DNA of 64,000 nucleotides from Maylandia zebra (GCF_041146795.1 NC_135187.1:5343556-5407555); one strand, 5' to 3'; positions 11,111 to 21,855 are shown, numbered from the stretch's first letter. Translations and numbers: made by a program. Notes: a model not told the origin generated them from the letters alone.

Positions 11111-12475
11111 GCTACGTCCACACTAATTTTTCTCTCCGTTTTGGCCTCCCATCCACACTGAGATGGCGTTTTCACAGATGGAAAACACAGCGTTTTGAAA
11201 ACACATACATTTCAAAAGGGTGCTTTCCGTGGCAGTGTGGACAGCGAAAATGGAGACTTTCTAAAACGATGACGCATGATGCAGTCATGTGATCAATTAA
11301 ACTAAGGCTACGTTCACACTGCAGGCAAAGCGCATCAAATCCGATTTTTTTGACCCTATGCCACCCATATCCGATCATGGTATGACAGTGTGAACGGCAC
11401 AAATCCGATATTTTCAAATCGGATCTGGGTCACTTTCGTATGTGGTACTGAATCCGATACATATCTGATGTTTTAGAAAGCGACTGCTGTTTGAACGGTC
11501 ATGTCGCATTAAATCCGTCTTTTACGTCACTGACACAAGACAGACGCCAATTATCAGCGCCGGGGAAGCGCCCGAGAAGACATCGCGAACGCTTCCTGGC
11601 CATCCCGTGTAGATGTTAGTGAAACTGTTGGAAAGACAACGTGAACATTTTATTTGTACTATATAATCTGCAGATTCTGACAGAAATCTGCAACTATCCT
11701 TTGAAGCACCGCTACTCTCTAAAACAGCAATAAGGATCATTATTAGGTTATCTACATTATTATGTAAATAACAAAATAACTTAAAGCAAAATTTGGGAAA
11801 CGTAAAGTCCGAAGTCTTTCTATTAAGGGCCATCAGTCAAACAATATTGTTTGCTTTGGGTCTAAACAGAGCGCGTTGTGTATGACATCTTCTTTTGCGC
11901 ATGCGGGCCGCATCGAGCGTTCACACTAGAGCACGTTTGCTGTCACATTTTATTTGTAGTGTGAACAAGCAGACAAAAAAATTGGATTTGATCAAAACAT
12001 CGGAATTGAGCATTAAGACCTGCGGAGTGAACGTAGTCTAAGATAGCGGAGGGCATTATATAGCAGTTGTTTTGTTTGCTCTCAATTTTGACAGCCTATT
12101 AAAGATTAATATCAGTCTGTACATGCTCCAGATAGCTTTTCTTCAAATTCTTTAACTTTCACTCGCTTTTGCAACTTTGTACTTTTGTGTTACTTGCAGC
12201 AACAACTGTACCTCATTGTTATTCCATTTAAAAAACTTGGTGCTTTTCCTCAACATTTTGCTGCGACGTTTCAAAGAGCCGGAAAGTAAATAAGCGGCAG
12301 ACAGAAATGAGGCAGGTCAAATCATCTTGGGTTTCACATATGAGCAGTACTGGAACGTCAGCGTTTTCGGCTGTTTCAATGTGGACGCACAACTCTGTGA
12401 AAATGACTGAAAACGCTACTGTGGACGCGGAGCGTTTTCACACACGAAAACGCCTTTCAAATCTATCCGGGCTAC
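11111..12475. mobile_element. Outer MITE split by an inner MITE
   Basis: Outer ends are ggctacgtccacactaat on the left and a run of tgtggacg / cgttttcacacacg motifs on the right, typical of the compact Harbinger/hAT MITEs of fish. The element is interrupted by the inner MITE at 11306-12038. Confidence 0.5.
11306..12038. mobile_element. Harbinger-type MITE with TAA target duplication
   Basis: Terminal inverted repeats GGCTACGTTCACACTGCAGG and (reverse) GACTACGTTCACTCCGCAGG, flanked on both sides by TAA (11303-11305 and 12039-12041). A 3-bp TWA duplication is typical of PIF/Harbinger. There is no transposase frame inside. Confidence 0.75.
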
Positions 12476-13454
12476 TATTAAAAACCAAAACAAACAAACA
12501 AACAAACAAATAAAAAAAACATTAAAAGTCACAAAAACCTACAAGGGCACTTAACACCACACACAGTCAAACAAAATACACAAAAAAGTATTAAACAGAA
12601 AAAAAAGTATACAATCCTAGTAATTTGCACCCCCACAGGTGAACTGCTGCCTGAGCCAAATGTAGTTGTTGTGATATTTGATCCCAGCGCACTCCAAAAA
12701 GGAATGTAGAATAGTTCTGTGGCGACTGAAACAAGTCAAACATCGCTGTAAACAACCATCAAAACGCACGGGAAGGGATCACGAAAGCCCGACTACTTGG
12801 GCACAACAATTATAAACCGTCTCACAAAATAAAACTGTAGACAGGACAAGATAGCAGTTCCTTAAAGGAACCTGCTGCAGGCTTTCCCTCATCCTGACAC
12901 ATATCTTTATATGCTTCTTTATATTTTGCTGGGCAAATTTGGTTACCAGGAACAGTAATTTCTTGACAAATGTGCAATCATACAGGTGTGGTGAAAAGTT
13001 TAGATTCACTCCTTATGGGTATGAGTGTTATGGGACTTTGGGTTTTTAATGATTTAGCTAAACTGTTTTTTTTTTTTTTACCTGAATTGTATGATTGTAC
13101 AGTATTGTATCTTTAATGACTTTAAAAAGCAAGAATTGGGTGCACACGTTTTTAATTTACTGAGGAGAACAAATGGCTATATGGCAGCTGTGTCACTGAC
13201 AACTGACAATCTAAATGTTCTTGCTTAACAATGACTGTAAAAAATCAACATTGATCAGAAACTTTTATTCCTCGTTTATGCAAACAGATTGAAAATTGGA
13301 ATTATTTCAAATATACAGTTATGTTGTTTAAAAATGTTCAGTATAAATGAGTTTTTAGCTTCAGCCTAAACTGAAAATGTATACACAATCTGAAGACAAA
13401 TAAAACAAAGCTCAAAATCAAGATCTTTTTTAAATTTTTTGTTTTTTATTATTT

Positions 13455-13670
13455 CAATTCAATTCAATTTTATTTATATAGCGCCAAATCACAACAAAAG
13501 TCGCCTCAAGGCGCTTCAGAGAAAAACCCAACAATCATATGACCCCCTATGAGCAAGCACTTTGGCGACAGTGGGAAGGAAAAACTCCCTTTTAACAGGA
13601 AGAAACCTCCGGCAGAACCAGGCTCAGGGAGGGGCGGCCATCTGCTGCGACCGGTTGGTAATTTGTTGGT
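13455..13670. repeat. Dispersed fish repeat (TE tail)
   Basis: The sequence tttatttatatagcgccaaatcacaacaaaagtcgcctcaaggcgct..., continuing ggaagaaacctccggcagaacc, is a very common teleost dispersed element. It recurs in the second duplicated unit (19525-19740), and its first part also occurs at 46660-46710. It lies 3' of the 564-codon gene, so it may supply its 3' UTR. Confidence 0.6.
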
Positions 13671-13792
13671 ATTTGTTGGTAATAATTTCATGTGGTCTTT
13701 AGTGAACAGTTCCACAAGTTCTTGTTACTCTTCTGGGCTTTTAAATAAAGTGAGTAATCTTCTTTGTAACGCCACCATGTGTCAGGTAAACT

Positions 13793-15487
13793 TTAGCATA
13801 CACATGAAAACATCCTAGAGAAGATATTTGGTCTTCTCAATGGGGCCTTACTTTTGAAAATTCTGACAATCATTTTGTCAAGTCTTGGATTTCCATTATT
13901 CATTAACCCCAGGACATTGTCAGCACCTCTCCACTTTTCCCGGAGTTCATTGTATACTGTCACAGTGAGATCTTCCATGTTCTCCAAGGAGATTTCAAGA
14001 TTTTGGGACACAATTTTAGCCCAGATCTTTTCGGTAAGCCTCTGTATAACTTCTTCAGCTGGACGCCATTTCTTCAACCCCTTTATGTTGCTCATTGCGT
14101 GCATAACCAGATCTCTGGCAAGGCGTTCCACAAGTTCTCTGTACTCGTCTCGGTTTTTAGATAAAGTAAGTATTCTTTTGGGTAATGCCAGCAGATGTCT
14201 GGTGAATGTTGGGACAGTAATATCATCCTCAAGCTCTTCCTTCAGACTTGAAATCAAATGATTTTCCTTGCACTTATGCACTTTACAAAGATTGGTGAAA
14301 ATGGCTTTCGCAATACTGGGCAGCCTCTTTGGACATAGATCCAAATGTTTTCCCTCAATTTCAGGCCAGATTTTCTCAAGCAGACAATAACAGTTGGGAA
14401 TCCTTGTGGAGTCTTTGTGTTTAGAGGAGACTTTCTCTAAGGCCCGTGAAACTACCAACTGAGTAAGTGCATAAACAAACATTTTTTCTGCAGACACATC
14501 ATCAGATGCCAGACTGATGACAGAAGAAGAACCAACTTCTGACTCATGTACAGCTGGAATCACAGGCTTTTCCACGGGACAAGCTTCTATTTTGTCCCAG
14601 TGTTTTGTATCAGCTGTGGGCTTTTTCTTCATACAGCTTTTCTTTGGTTCTGCTGTGGCTTGGGATTGTGTGTCCACATGCTGAAGACATTTGCCGGCCT
14701 CTGTCTTCAGTTCTGCAGTATCTGTTTTTTTATTATCACTGCAGTTGTCTACAGATATTTCTTTCAGGATGCTGTCTTTTCCTCCTTTTGCCTCCGTTTC
14801 CTTGCATTTATCAACGTCTGACTCATATGCAGCTGGCATTGCAGGCTTTTTCATGGGACAAGCTTCTATTTTGTCCCAGTCTTTTGTATCAGCTGTGGAC
14901 TTTTTCTTCATACAGCTCTTTCTTGGTTCTGCTGTGGCTGTGGTTTGGGATTGTGTGTCCACATGCTGAAGACTTGCACTGGCCTCTGTCTCCAGTTCCG
15001 GAGTTTCTGTTTTTTTATTATCAACACAGTTGTCTACAGATATTTCTGTTACCATGTCTTCCTTTGCTCGTGTTACCCCTGTTTGCTCATGGGAATCGGT
15101 GTCCACTGACTCAAGACACTCCTCTGACTGTGTGGACACCGGAGCTCCCTTCTCCATGGTTGTCTCTGTTGCATCCACTAACATGGAGCAAAGTTTCAAC
15201 ATGTCCTGTAACAAAGTGGAAGGCAGCTTAGAGTTGCAGTACTCGGGGTTTGACTGCAGAGATCTCCACTGTGGTACAATTGTACCAAAAAAGTACTCGC
15301 TTAAGGACTCCCATGTTTCCACTGAGGAGTAACTGTGTGGAGTTGTCATGTTGAAGGTTGTATTTCTACTTCTTTGACTCTGAATTGGAGAAGTGGAAAC
15401 AAATTGCTGGGGGGTTGATGTTGTGGCAGGTATGTCTGCTCTTTGTGAACTAAATGTGTTTAAATGTTGCTCGCTGTTCTGATGCAT
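13793..15487 (-). CDS. Uncharacterised intronless gene, copy 1 (564 aa)
   Basis: One uninterrupted minus-strand frame. I do not recognise the family. Visible layout: Ser/Thr/Gln-rich N-terminus; a charged repeat present twice (about 147-224 and 243-318), each with EISVDNC, DNKKT, LQHVDTQSQ, KSCMKKK and WDKIEAC; then two related helical segments (about 334-440 and 446-552), each with an EKIW...LxxxL pattern, indicating an internal domain duplication. The protein ends FSRMFSCVC, a terminal Cys-x-Cys of the kind Rab prenylation uses. No signal peptide or membrane segment is seen. The start is supported by a TATA box about 50 bp upstream. Compared with copy 2, residues 1-466 differ at only about seven sites, whereas 467-549 differ at roughly half, and the last 15 match. 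An intact frame in both copies argues for function. Confidence 0.75.
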   Translation of the reverse strand: MHQNSEQHLNTFSSQRADIPATTSTPQQFVSTSPIQSQRSRNTTFNMTTPHSYSSVETWESLSEYFFGTIVPQWRSLQSNPEYCNSKLPSTLLQDMLKLCSMLVDATETTMEKGAPVSTQSEECLESVDTDSHEQTGVTRAKEDMVTEISVDNCVDNKKTETPELETEASASLQHVDTQSQTTATAEPRKSCMKKKSTADTKDWDKIEACPMKKPAMPAAYESDVDKCKETEAKGGKDSILKEISVDNCSDNKKTDTAELKTEAGKCLQHVDTQSQATAEPKKSCMKKKPTADTKHWDKIEACPVEKPVIPAVHESEVGSSSVISLASDDVSAEKMFVYALTQLVVSRALEKVSSKHKDSTRIPNCYCLLEKIWPEIEGKHLDLCPKRLPSIAKAIFTNLCKVHKCKENHLISSLKEELEDDITVPTFTRHLLALPKRILTLSKNRDEYRELVERLARDLVMHAMSNIKGLKKWRPAEEVIQRLTEKIWAKIVSQNLEISLENMEDLTVTVYNELREKWRGADNVLGLMNNGNPRLDKMIVRIFKSKAPLRRPNIFSRMFSCVC

Positions 15488-15680
15488 GAATGCGCTCTGA
15501 ACTAAATCGCAGGTGTTTATGGAGTTCTGGAGTTCTATTTATAGGCTCGTGTCCTGTAGGCCACGCCCACTGCCCTTTGATAATTGCCAAGCCCCGCCCA
15601 CACCGAATGACTGTTGCCTAGCGACCGCTAGATGATAGTAGCACGGATGGGCACAGCCACTGTGACGTCATCCAGTGTTC
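15488..15680 (-). promoter_or_regulatory. Promoter of copy 1: CRE, X-box, GC boxes, TATA
   Basis: Reading toward the gene on the minus strand: full palindromic CRE TGACGTCA (15663-15670), RFX-type X-box GTCGCTAGGCAAC (15613-15625, one base off the palindrome), GC-rich Sp1/KLF-like boxes (15591-15600 and 15561-15570), and TATA box CTATAAATAG (15535-15544) about 48 bp before the ATG. The order and spacing are conserved in copy 2. Confidence 0.7.
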
Positions 15681-15776
15681 TTTGATCAAAGAGAAGTAAG
15701 TGTTGGCTTTCTTGCTGCTCAGCAATTGATAACAAAGAACCTTGAAATGTGTTTTTAGCTAAACTTTGACACAGCT

Positions 15777-15811
15777 GCAGCACATTAATAATAATGAGAA
15801 GCTACTTAATA

Positions 15812-15861
<50 letters not shown>

Positions 15862-15963
15862 GTATGTATATATATATATGTATGTATATATATACATACA
15901 TATATATATATATATATACATATATATACATATAGTAGCTTCTCATTATTATTAATGTCCTGC
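15777..15963. repeat. Inverted repeat enclosing a TA microsatellite
   Basis: The left arm ttaataataatgagaagctac and the right arm gtagcttctcattattattaa enclose about 125 bp of (TA)n with TGTA/TACA interruptions. The whole can fold into a long hairpin. The equivalent site in copy 2 (21856-21966) has a much shorter TA core. Confidence 0.85.
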
Positions 15964-16317
15964 AATAAATAGATAAATACAAAGAGGTTTTTTAAAAGTG
16001 TATAAGAGCCAAAGTGAATCTTTATGTTTTGTTTATTTATTGTGGTGGTACAGGTGTTTGGATTTTCCTGCACCTCAGGTGATCGCGTGTTATTTACGTG
16101 ACACAGGCGTACTCATCAGGGAGGAGGTGTTTCTGATCGGGTGTTCACCCACTATTTTCACAACAGTGATGTGTATATATGTGTGTTGTGGGTGCACAAG
16201 TATGCATATATGTCTGTAAATTGTATATCTTTTGACGTATTACTGGGGTTAAATAAATAAAAATTACATGCATTATGTAATGTAATTGTAATGAATTTCT
16301 GAGGGAAGAAAAAGTGT

Positions 16318-16600
16318 TGACTATTAATTACTAAATAGTGGAAAGGGGGTGGGATTAAATAAGCTTATGCTTCTTCCTAGTCCTTTTGAACATGTAAGTT
16401 ACTTATAAATATTGTTGCTTTGTTTTCCTTTTGTTTGTTTGTCTCTTTTTTTCCCTGTTGTTTTTATTTAAACATGTTTAAAATAAAGATTCAATATAAA
16501 TACAAATGCTCACAAACGATGTAAGTTAATACATGCGCTATTTGTTTTGATTGAAAGCAAATGTTTATTGTTTAAGTTTTAAATAAATACGTGAAACACA
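16318..16600. other. LINE-tail-like intergenic sequence
   Basis: The stretch gtgggattaaataagcttatgcttcttcctagtcc followed by T-rich sequence and aaataaagattcaa resembles the 3' tail of a fish LINE. No coding part remains, so family assignment is weak. Confidence 0.35.
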
Positions 16601-16702
16601 AGTGGGACTTAGTATGGCTTATTGGAGACGCGTACAGAAACAAACTCAGCCGGCAGCGGCTTTATTTGTGGATAGAAGTCGCAACAATGGGTTAAGATAT
16701 TT

Positions 16703-17186
16703 TCAAGATTTAAATTTAATTGCAGTCCGTGCGTCTGTGATGTCTGGGCGGGCGATGCTTGGACCGACGCGGGACAGCAGCTCCTCAAACTGGGCGAGGG
16801 ACAGACGGTGGTACCGCTGAAAGTGGCCGTCAGTCAGACGCATCTCCTGGAGCAAGTGGTGAAACTCACCAAACTGCTCACACTCGTGGAGGACCTGATG
16901 GACCCAGGTACGGTCAGGACGTCCTTTACGCCGCTGCTCTGCTCTCCACAGTAAATAGAGAAGGGAGACTCTCTCTTCAAACGCTAGATCGACAGCTGCC
17001 ATCTTGCAAACATACCGTCTGGCACTACTTCCTCCCACATTTCTGGTTCACGCACGTGAAAATTGCATATTTTAAAGTGCGACCAGTTCGCTTTGAATGC
17101 GCTTCAAGATGCGAATGTGCAAGCGACCAGCTAGGGGCGTGTGGCGCTTTTTGGTCGCTTCTATTGCGTCCGGTGTGAACACACCG
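16703..17186 (-). mobile_element. PIF/Harbinger element, N-terminal transposase fragment
   Basis: The minus frame 17038-16703 reads TWVHQVLHECEQFGEFHHLL, then FQRYHRLSLAQFEELLSRVG, the N-terminal region of HARBI1-like transposases. The DDE part is absent. The right end, ggtgtgaacacaccg followed by TTA (17187-17189), looks like a Harbinger terminus. The left terminus was not found. Confidence 0.7.
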
Positions 17187-17509
17187 TTAGTTTCTTTTAA
17201 ATTGTGAACAATAGATTTCTGGTAAAGAATGAAAAGAAAACAAAATTGTAAAAGCCCTTTCATGCTAACTTAGAAGAAACTTGGAGCCTAAATAATATTT
17301 CGGGGCGGGGGGGATTGGTATGAAGGTTATATTTTTCACTTTCTGGAGAAAAATTACTGACACAATTTCGGACCATCTGCTCAAGCCCAACAATAACAAG
17401 CATTGCCCTGGTGATTGAGGATCAGATTGTCCTCAATGACGTCTGTAATTTCCCTAATGCAGTTGCACTTTTGCTTGGACTCATCTATGCACTTAACCTG
17501 GACTATCTT

Positions 17510-17533
17510 TTTTTTTTTTTTTTTTTTTTTTTT
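17510..17533. repeat. Poly(T) tract
   Basis: About two dozen consecutive T residues on the plus strand, in gene-free sequence. It could be the A-tail of a minus-strand retroposon. Confidence 0.8.
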
Positions 17534-17699
17534 GCCTGTCCCATTTGGTTCTTTAGCCATCAGAATTGTTGTCTGAAGACCAACAAGGATACCCAATGGA
17601 TTTACTTTGCCAAATGGATCATCGTGGCATTGCCGTATTGGTCCATTTGGTCGATCTTTGTTTTTATTATTTATTATATTTTATTTTCAGATGTTACAG

Positions 17700-18290
17700 A
17701 CGGGACAGACATGAGTGAGGGATAGGAAAGGGAGAAAGAAAGAGGAAGGAAAGGAAAAACAGAAGGGGAGAGGGACAGTGAGAAAGGGGGGGAGAAAAAA
17801 AATAAAAATCTCCTGGATCACCTGTTGAGAGAAAAATAGAAAACAAGCAAAAAAAAACAAAGCAACATACTAAACACAACACCATCGCATTAATCTAGCT
17901 AAGTGTAAACAGCAGTAAATACTAAATATTCAATGTTGTTGTGCAGCACGCAGGACAGAGGTGCTTCGAAGTAGCGGCCAAGAAAGGTGTAATTTGGGTC
18001 TACGAGCAGTGAACACCCGTGTGCATACCTGTGTGGATCAGCGCACTTATATTCCAAAGGTTTCTCCATGTAACGATCTGCTAGGGAGTGTGGGGGGGCC
18101 ACAGCCCCGTCCTCCAGGGTGTGAAGCGGGTATGGAGGAGATCAAAACTCCAGACATCCAGAGGCCCCCAGAACACAAGAGACCATGGAAGACCAACAGA
18201 GGGGCAGCCGCGCCACTGTTCCAGTAAGAGCTGAGGAGAGTCCCAGATGAGGGCTCACTCAGCAGCCGCGGAGCAGAAGCTAACCTGGAC
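17700..18290. other. Unassigned sequence, possibly a dispersed repeat
   Basis: A purine-rich block followed by GC-richer sequence (around 18080-18250) that stands out from its AT-rich surroundings. The short frames carry no recognisable domain. Confidence 0.3.
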
Positions 18291-18299
18291 TATCTAAAG

Positions 18300-18980
18300 G
18301 ACTTAAGGTACACTTTTGAAGTAATTCAAAAGGTGTTCGTGGGTCTTGGTACTCAGTGCTCTGCCTGGGGTTCATGCTTTAAAGAATAATTTGCTGAAAC
18401 AGTGGGCAGAAAAGTGTTCATGATAACAAAATCTGTTCTCATGCTGGTTTTTTTTTAAGTAACCCAGTGCTATGATTTGACCATGATTTGGTCAATAAAG
18501 TCATCTTAAAAGTCACTGCATACACTTCAGTAATTATTTAATTTATTTCTTTTTATATTCATACTAGAAAAAAAAGCAATATCTGACTAATATTTCATAT
18601 TATCAGTTCCATTGATATCGTACAGATAAGAATATTGGTAACAGCATTGTTTGTTTCTGTGGGTATGTTCTTGGTATCTTAGCAGTTCTTGTCATTACCG
18701 CTTGATTATAGTACACCTGAACTATCCAGTGCTGGCTCTGCACTTAGGATGTATCATGATTTAATAGTTAGTTAGTTTTTATTTTCATGTGCTATGAAAC
18801 AAGTGTGTGTTTGACTTTACATGTTTGAACCTTAGGGGTGACACAGCACTTTGTATTGCTAGAAAAACTTTTTAATTGTGGACCCTTTGCTGTCAACTAT
18901 TTTAATGTTTGATATTGGCAGACCTTAAAGAGATCATAGTTTTGTTTTATGTATGGTAATGTTCAAAGTCTTTGGCCCCT
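18300..18980. other. No gene recognised
   Basis: Spacer between the two duplicated units. AT-rich, with no coding domain or clear repeat visible. Confidence 0.4.
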
Positions 18981-19863
18981 CCACATATCTTTATATTTTG
19001 CTGGGCAAATTTGGTTACCAGGAACAGTAATTTCTTGACAAATGTGCAATCATACAGGTGTGGTGAAAAGTTTAGATTCACTCCTTATGGGTATGAGTGT
19101 TATGGGACTTTGGGTTTTTAATGATTTAGCTGAACTGTTTTTTGGTTTTTTTTACCTGAATGGTATGATTGTACAGTATTGTATCTTTAATGACTTTAAA
19201 AAGCAAGAATTGGGTGCACACGTTTTTAATTTACTGAGGAGAACAAATGGCTATATGGCAGCTGTGTCACTGACAATCTAAATGTTCTTGCTTAACAATG
19301 ACTGTAAAAAAATCAACATTGATCAGAAACTTTTATTCCTCGTTTATGCAAACAGATTGAAAATTGGACTTATTTCAAATATACAGTTATGTTGTTTAAA
19401 AATGTTCAGTATCAATGAGTTTTTAGCTTCAGCCTAAACTGAAAATGTATACACAATCTGAAGACAAATAAAACAAAGCTCAAAATCAAGATCTTTTTTA
19501 AATTTTTTGTTTTTTATTATTTCAATTCAATTCAATTCAATTTTATTTATACCGCCAAATCACAACAAAAGTCGCCTCAAGGCGCTTCAGAGAAAAACCC
19601 AACAATCATATGACCCCCTATGAGCAAGCACTTTGGCGACAGTGGGAAGGAAAAACTCCCTTTGAACAGGAAGAAACCTCCGGCAGAACCAGGCTCAGGG
19701 AGGGGCGGCCATCTGCTGCGACCGGTTGGTAATTTGTTGGTATTTGTTGGTAATAATTTCATGTGGTCTTTAGTGAACAGTTCCACAAGTTCTTGTTACT
19801 CTTCTGGGCTTTTAAATAAAGTGAGTAAACTTCTTTGTAACGCCACCATGTGTCAGGTAAGCT

Positions 19864-21564
19864 TTAGCATACACATGAAAACATCCTAGAGAAGATATTT
19901 GGTCTCTTCAATGGTGCATTTCTTATGAAACTTTTGACAATCTCTTTGTCAACATTTCGGTGGCCAATTTTCATTAACTGCATGACAGTGTTTGGATATT
20001 TCCACTTTTCCTGGAGTTCATTGTATACTGCCACGCTGACCTCTTCAATGTCCTCCAAGGAGATTTTAAGATTTTGGGACACAATTTTACCCCAGACTTT
20101 TTGGGCAAGCCTCTGTTTAATGGCTTCATCAGCCCCTAGAGGCAATTTCCCTGCTTCATTTGTATTGCTCATTGCGTGCATAACCAGATCTCTGGCAAAG
20201 CGTTCCACAAGTTCTCTGTACTCGTCTCGGTTTTTAGATAAAGTGAGTATTCTTTTGGGTAATGCCAGCAGATGTCTGGTGAATGTTGGGACAGTAATAT
20301 CATCCTCAAGCTCTTCCTTCAGACTTGAAATCAAATCTTTTTCCTTGCACTTATGCACTTTACAGAGATTGGTGAAAATGGCTTTCGCCATACTGGGCAG
20401 CCTCTTTGGACATAGATCCAAATGTTTTCCCTCAATTTCAGGCCAGATTTTCTCAAGCAGACGATAACAGTTGGGAATCCTTGTGGAGTCTTTGTGTTTA
20501 GAGGAGACTTTCTCTAAGGCCCGTGAAACTACCAACTGAGTAAGTGCATAAACAAACATTTTTTCTGCAGACACATCATCAGATGCCAGACTGATGACAG
20601 AAGAAGAACCAACTTCTGACTCATGTACAGCTGGAATCACAGGCTTTTCCACGGGACAAGCTTCTATTTTGTCCCAGTGTTTTGTATCAGCTGTGGGCTT
20701 TTTCTTCATACAGCTTTTCTTTGGTTCTGCTGTGGCTTGGGATTGTGTGTCCACATGCTGAAGACATTTGCCGGCCTCTGTCTTCAGTTCTGCAGTATCT
20801 GTTTTTTTATTATCACTGCAGTTGTCTACAGATATTTCTTTCAGGATGCTGTCTTTTCCTCCTTTTGCCTCCGTTTCCTTGCATTTATCAACGTCTGACT
20901 CATATGCAGCTGGCATTGCAGGCTTTTTCATGGGACAAGCTTCTATTTTGTCCCAGTCTTTTGTATCAGCTGTGGACTTTTTCTTCATACAGCTCTTTCT
21001 TGGTTCTGCTGTGGCTGTGGTTTGGGATTGTGTGTCCACATGCTGAAGACTTGCACTGGCCTCTGTCTCCAGTTCCGGAGTTTCTGTTTTTTTATTATCA
21101 ACACAGTTGTCTACAGATATTTCTGTTACCATGTCTTCCTTTGCTCGTGTTACCCCTGTTTGCTCATGGGAATCGGTGTCCACTGACTCAAGACACTCCT
21201 CTGACTGTGTGGACACAGGAGCTCCCTTCTCCATGGTTGTCTCTGTTGCATCCACTAACATGGAGCAAAGTTTCAACATGTCCTGTAACAAAGTGGAAGG
21301 CAGCTTAGAGTTGCAGTACTCTGGGTTTGACTGCAGAGATCTCCACTGTGGTACAATTGTACCAAAAAAGTAGTCGCTTAAGGACTTCCATGTTTCCACT
21401 GAGGAGTAACTGTGTGGAGTTGTCATGTTGAAGGTTGTATTTCTACTTCTTTGACTCTGAATTGGAGAAGTGGAAACAAATTGCTGGGGAGTTGATGTTG
21501 TGGCAGGTATGTCTGCTCTTTGTGAACTAAATGTGTTTAAATGTTGCTCGCTGTTCTGATGCAT
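19864..21564 (-). CDS. Uncharacterised intronless gene, copy 2 (566 aa)
   Basis: Paralogue of the 13793-15487 gene with the same architecture: two charged repeats, two related helical segments and C-terminal FSRMFSCVC. The first 466 residues are almost identical to copy 1 (E60K, E64D, C368R, I392M, N409K, H410D and L456F are the differences I can see). From residue 467 the sequences part (TNEAGKLPLGADEAIKQR here), the copy being two residues longer, and they rejoin at RPNIFSRMFSCVC. Conserved anchors such as KIVSQNL and VYNEL persist inside the divergent block, so both are real versions of one domain. Function unknown. Confidence 0.75.
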   Translation of the reverse strand: MHQNSEQHLNTFSSQRADIPATTSTPQQFVSTSPIQSQRSRNTTFNMTTPHSYSSVETWKSLSDYFFGTIVPQWRSLQSNPEYCNSKLPSTLLQDMLKLCSMLVDATETTMEKGAPVSTQSEECLESVDTDSHEQTGVTRAKEDMVTEISVDNCVDNKKTETPELETEASASLQHVDTQSQTTATAEPRKSCMKKKSTADTKDWDKIEACPMKKPAMPAAYESDVDKCKETEAKGGKDSILKEISVDNCSDNKKTDTAELKTEAGKCLQHVDTQSQATAEPKKSCMKKKPTADTKHWDKIEACPVEKPVIPAVHESEVGSSSVISLASDDVSAEKMFVYALTQLVVSRALEKVSSKHKDSTRIPNCYRLLEKIWPEIEGKHLDLCPKRLPSMAKAIFTNLCKVHKCKEKDLISSLKEELEDDITVPTFTRHLLALPKRILTLSKNRDEYRELVERFARDLVMHAMSNTNEAGKLPLGADEAIKQRLAQKVWGKIVSQNLKISLEDIEEVSVAVYNELQEKWKYPNTVMQLMKIGHRNVDKEIVKSFIRNAPLKRPNIFSRMFSCVC

Positions 21565-21760
21565 GAATGCGCTCTGAACTAAATCGCAGGTGTTTATGGA
21601 GTTCTGGAGTTCTATTTATAGGCTCGGGTCCTGTAGGCCCCGCCCACTGCCCTTTGATAATTGCCAAGCCCCACCCACATCGAATGACTGTTGCCTAGCA
21701 ACCGCTAGATGATCGTAGCACGGATGGGCACAGCCACTGTGACGTCATCCAGTGTTCTTT
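21565..21760 (-). promoter_or_regulatory. Promoter of copy 2: CRE, perfect X-box, GC boxes, TATA
   Basis: CRE TGACGTCA (21740-21747), perfect palindromic RFX X-box GTTGCTAGGCAAC (21690-21702), GC boxes (21668-21677 and 21637-21647, the latter GGGCGGGGCC on the sense strand) and TATA box CTATAAATAG (21612-21621). Copy 1 has a one-base change in the X-box and in each GC box. Confidence 0.7.
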
Positions 21761-21855
21761 GATCAAAGAGAAGTAAGTGTTGGCTTTCTTGCCGCTCAGC
21801 AATTGATAACAAAGAACCTTGAAATGTGTTTTTAGCTAAACTTTGACACAGCTGC

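Larger units (their letters stand above)
12898..16317. repeat. Copy 1 of a 3.4-kb direct duplication
   Basis: Homologous to 18984-22322 from acatatctttatat through gaagaaaaagtgtt. Both unit ends are abrupt. The copies are near-identical, including 5' and 3' non-coding DNA, except for about 250 bp at 13834-14085 and a differing TA-rich tract at 15811-15935. Each copy holds one intronless minus-strand gene with its promoter. Confidence 0.95.

Noticed and set aside
14605-15231. 208-codon plus-strand frame, repeated at 20682-21308
   Set aside because: It is antisense to the 564/566-codon gene. Its conservation between copies simply follows from their near identity, and it has a hydrophobic, Phe/Leu-rich shadow composition.
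15759-16073. Frames rich in IYIYI
   Set aside because: They are translation of the TA microsatellite.
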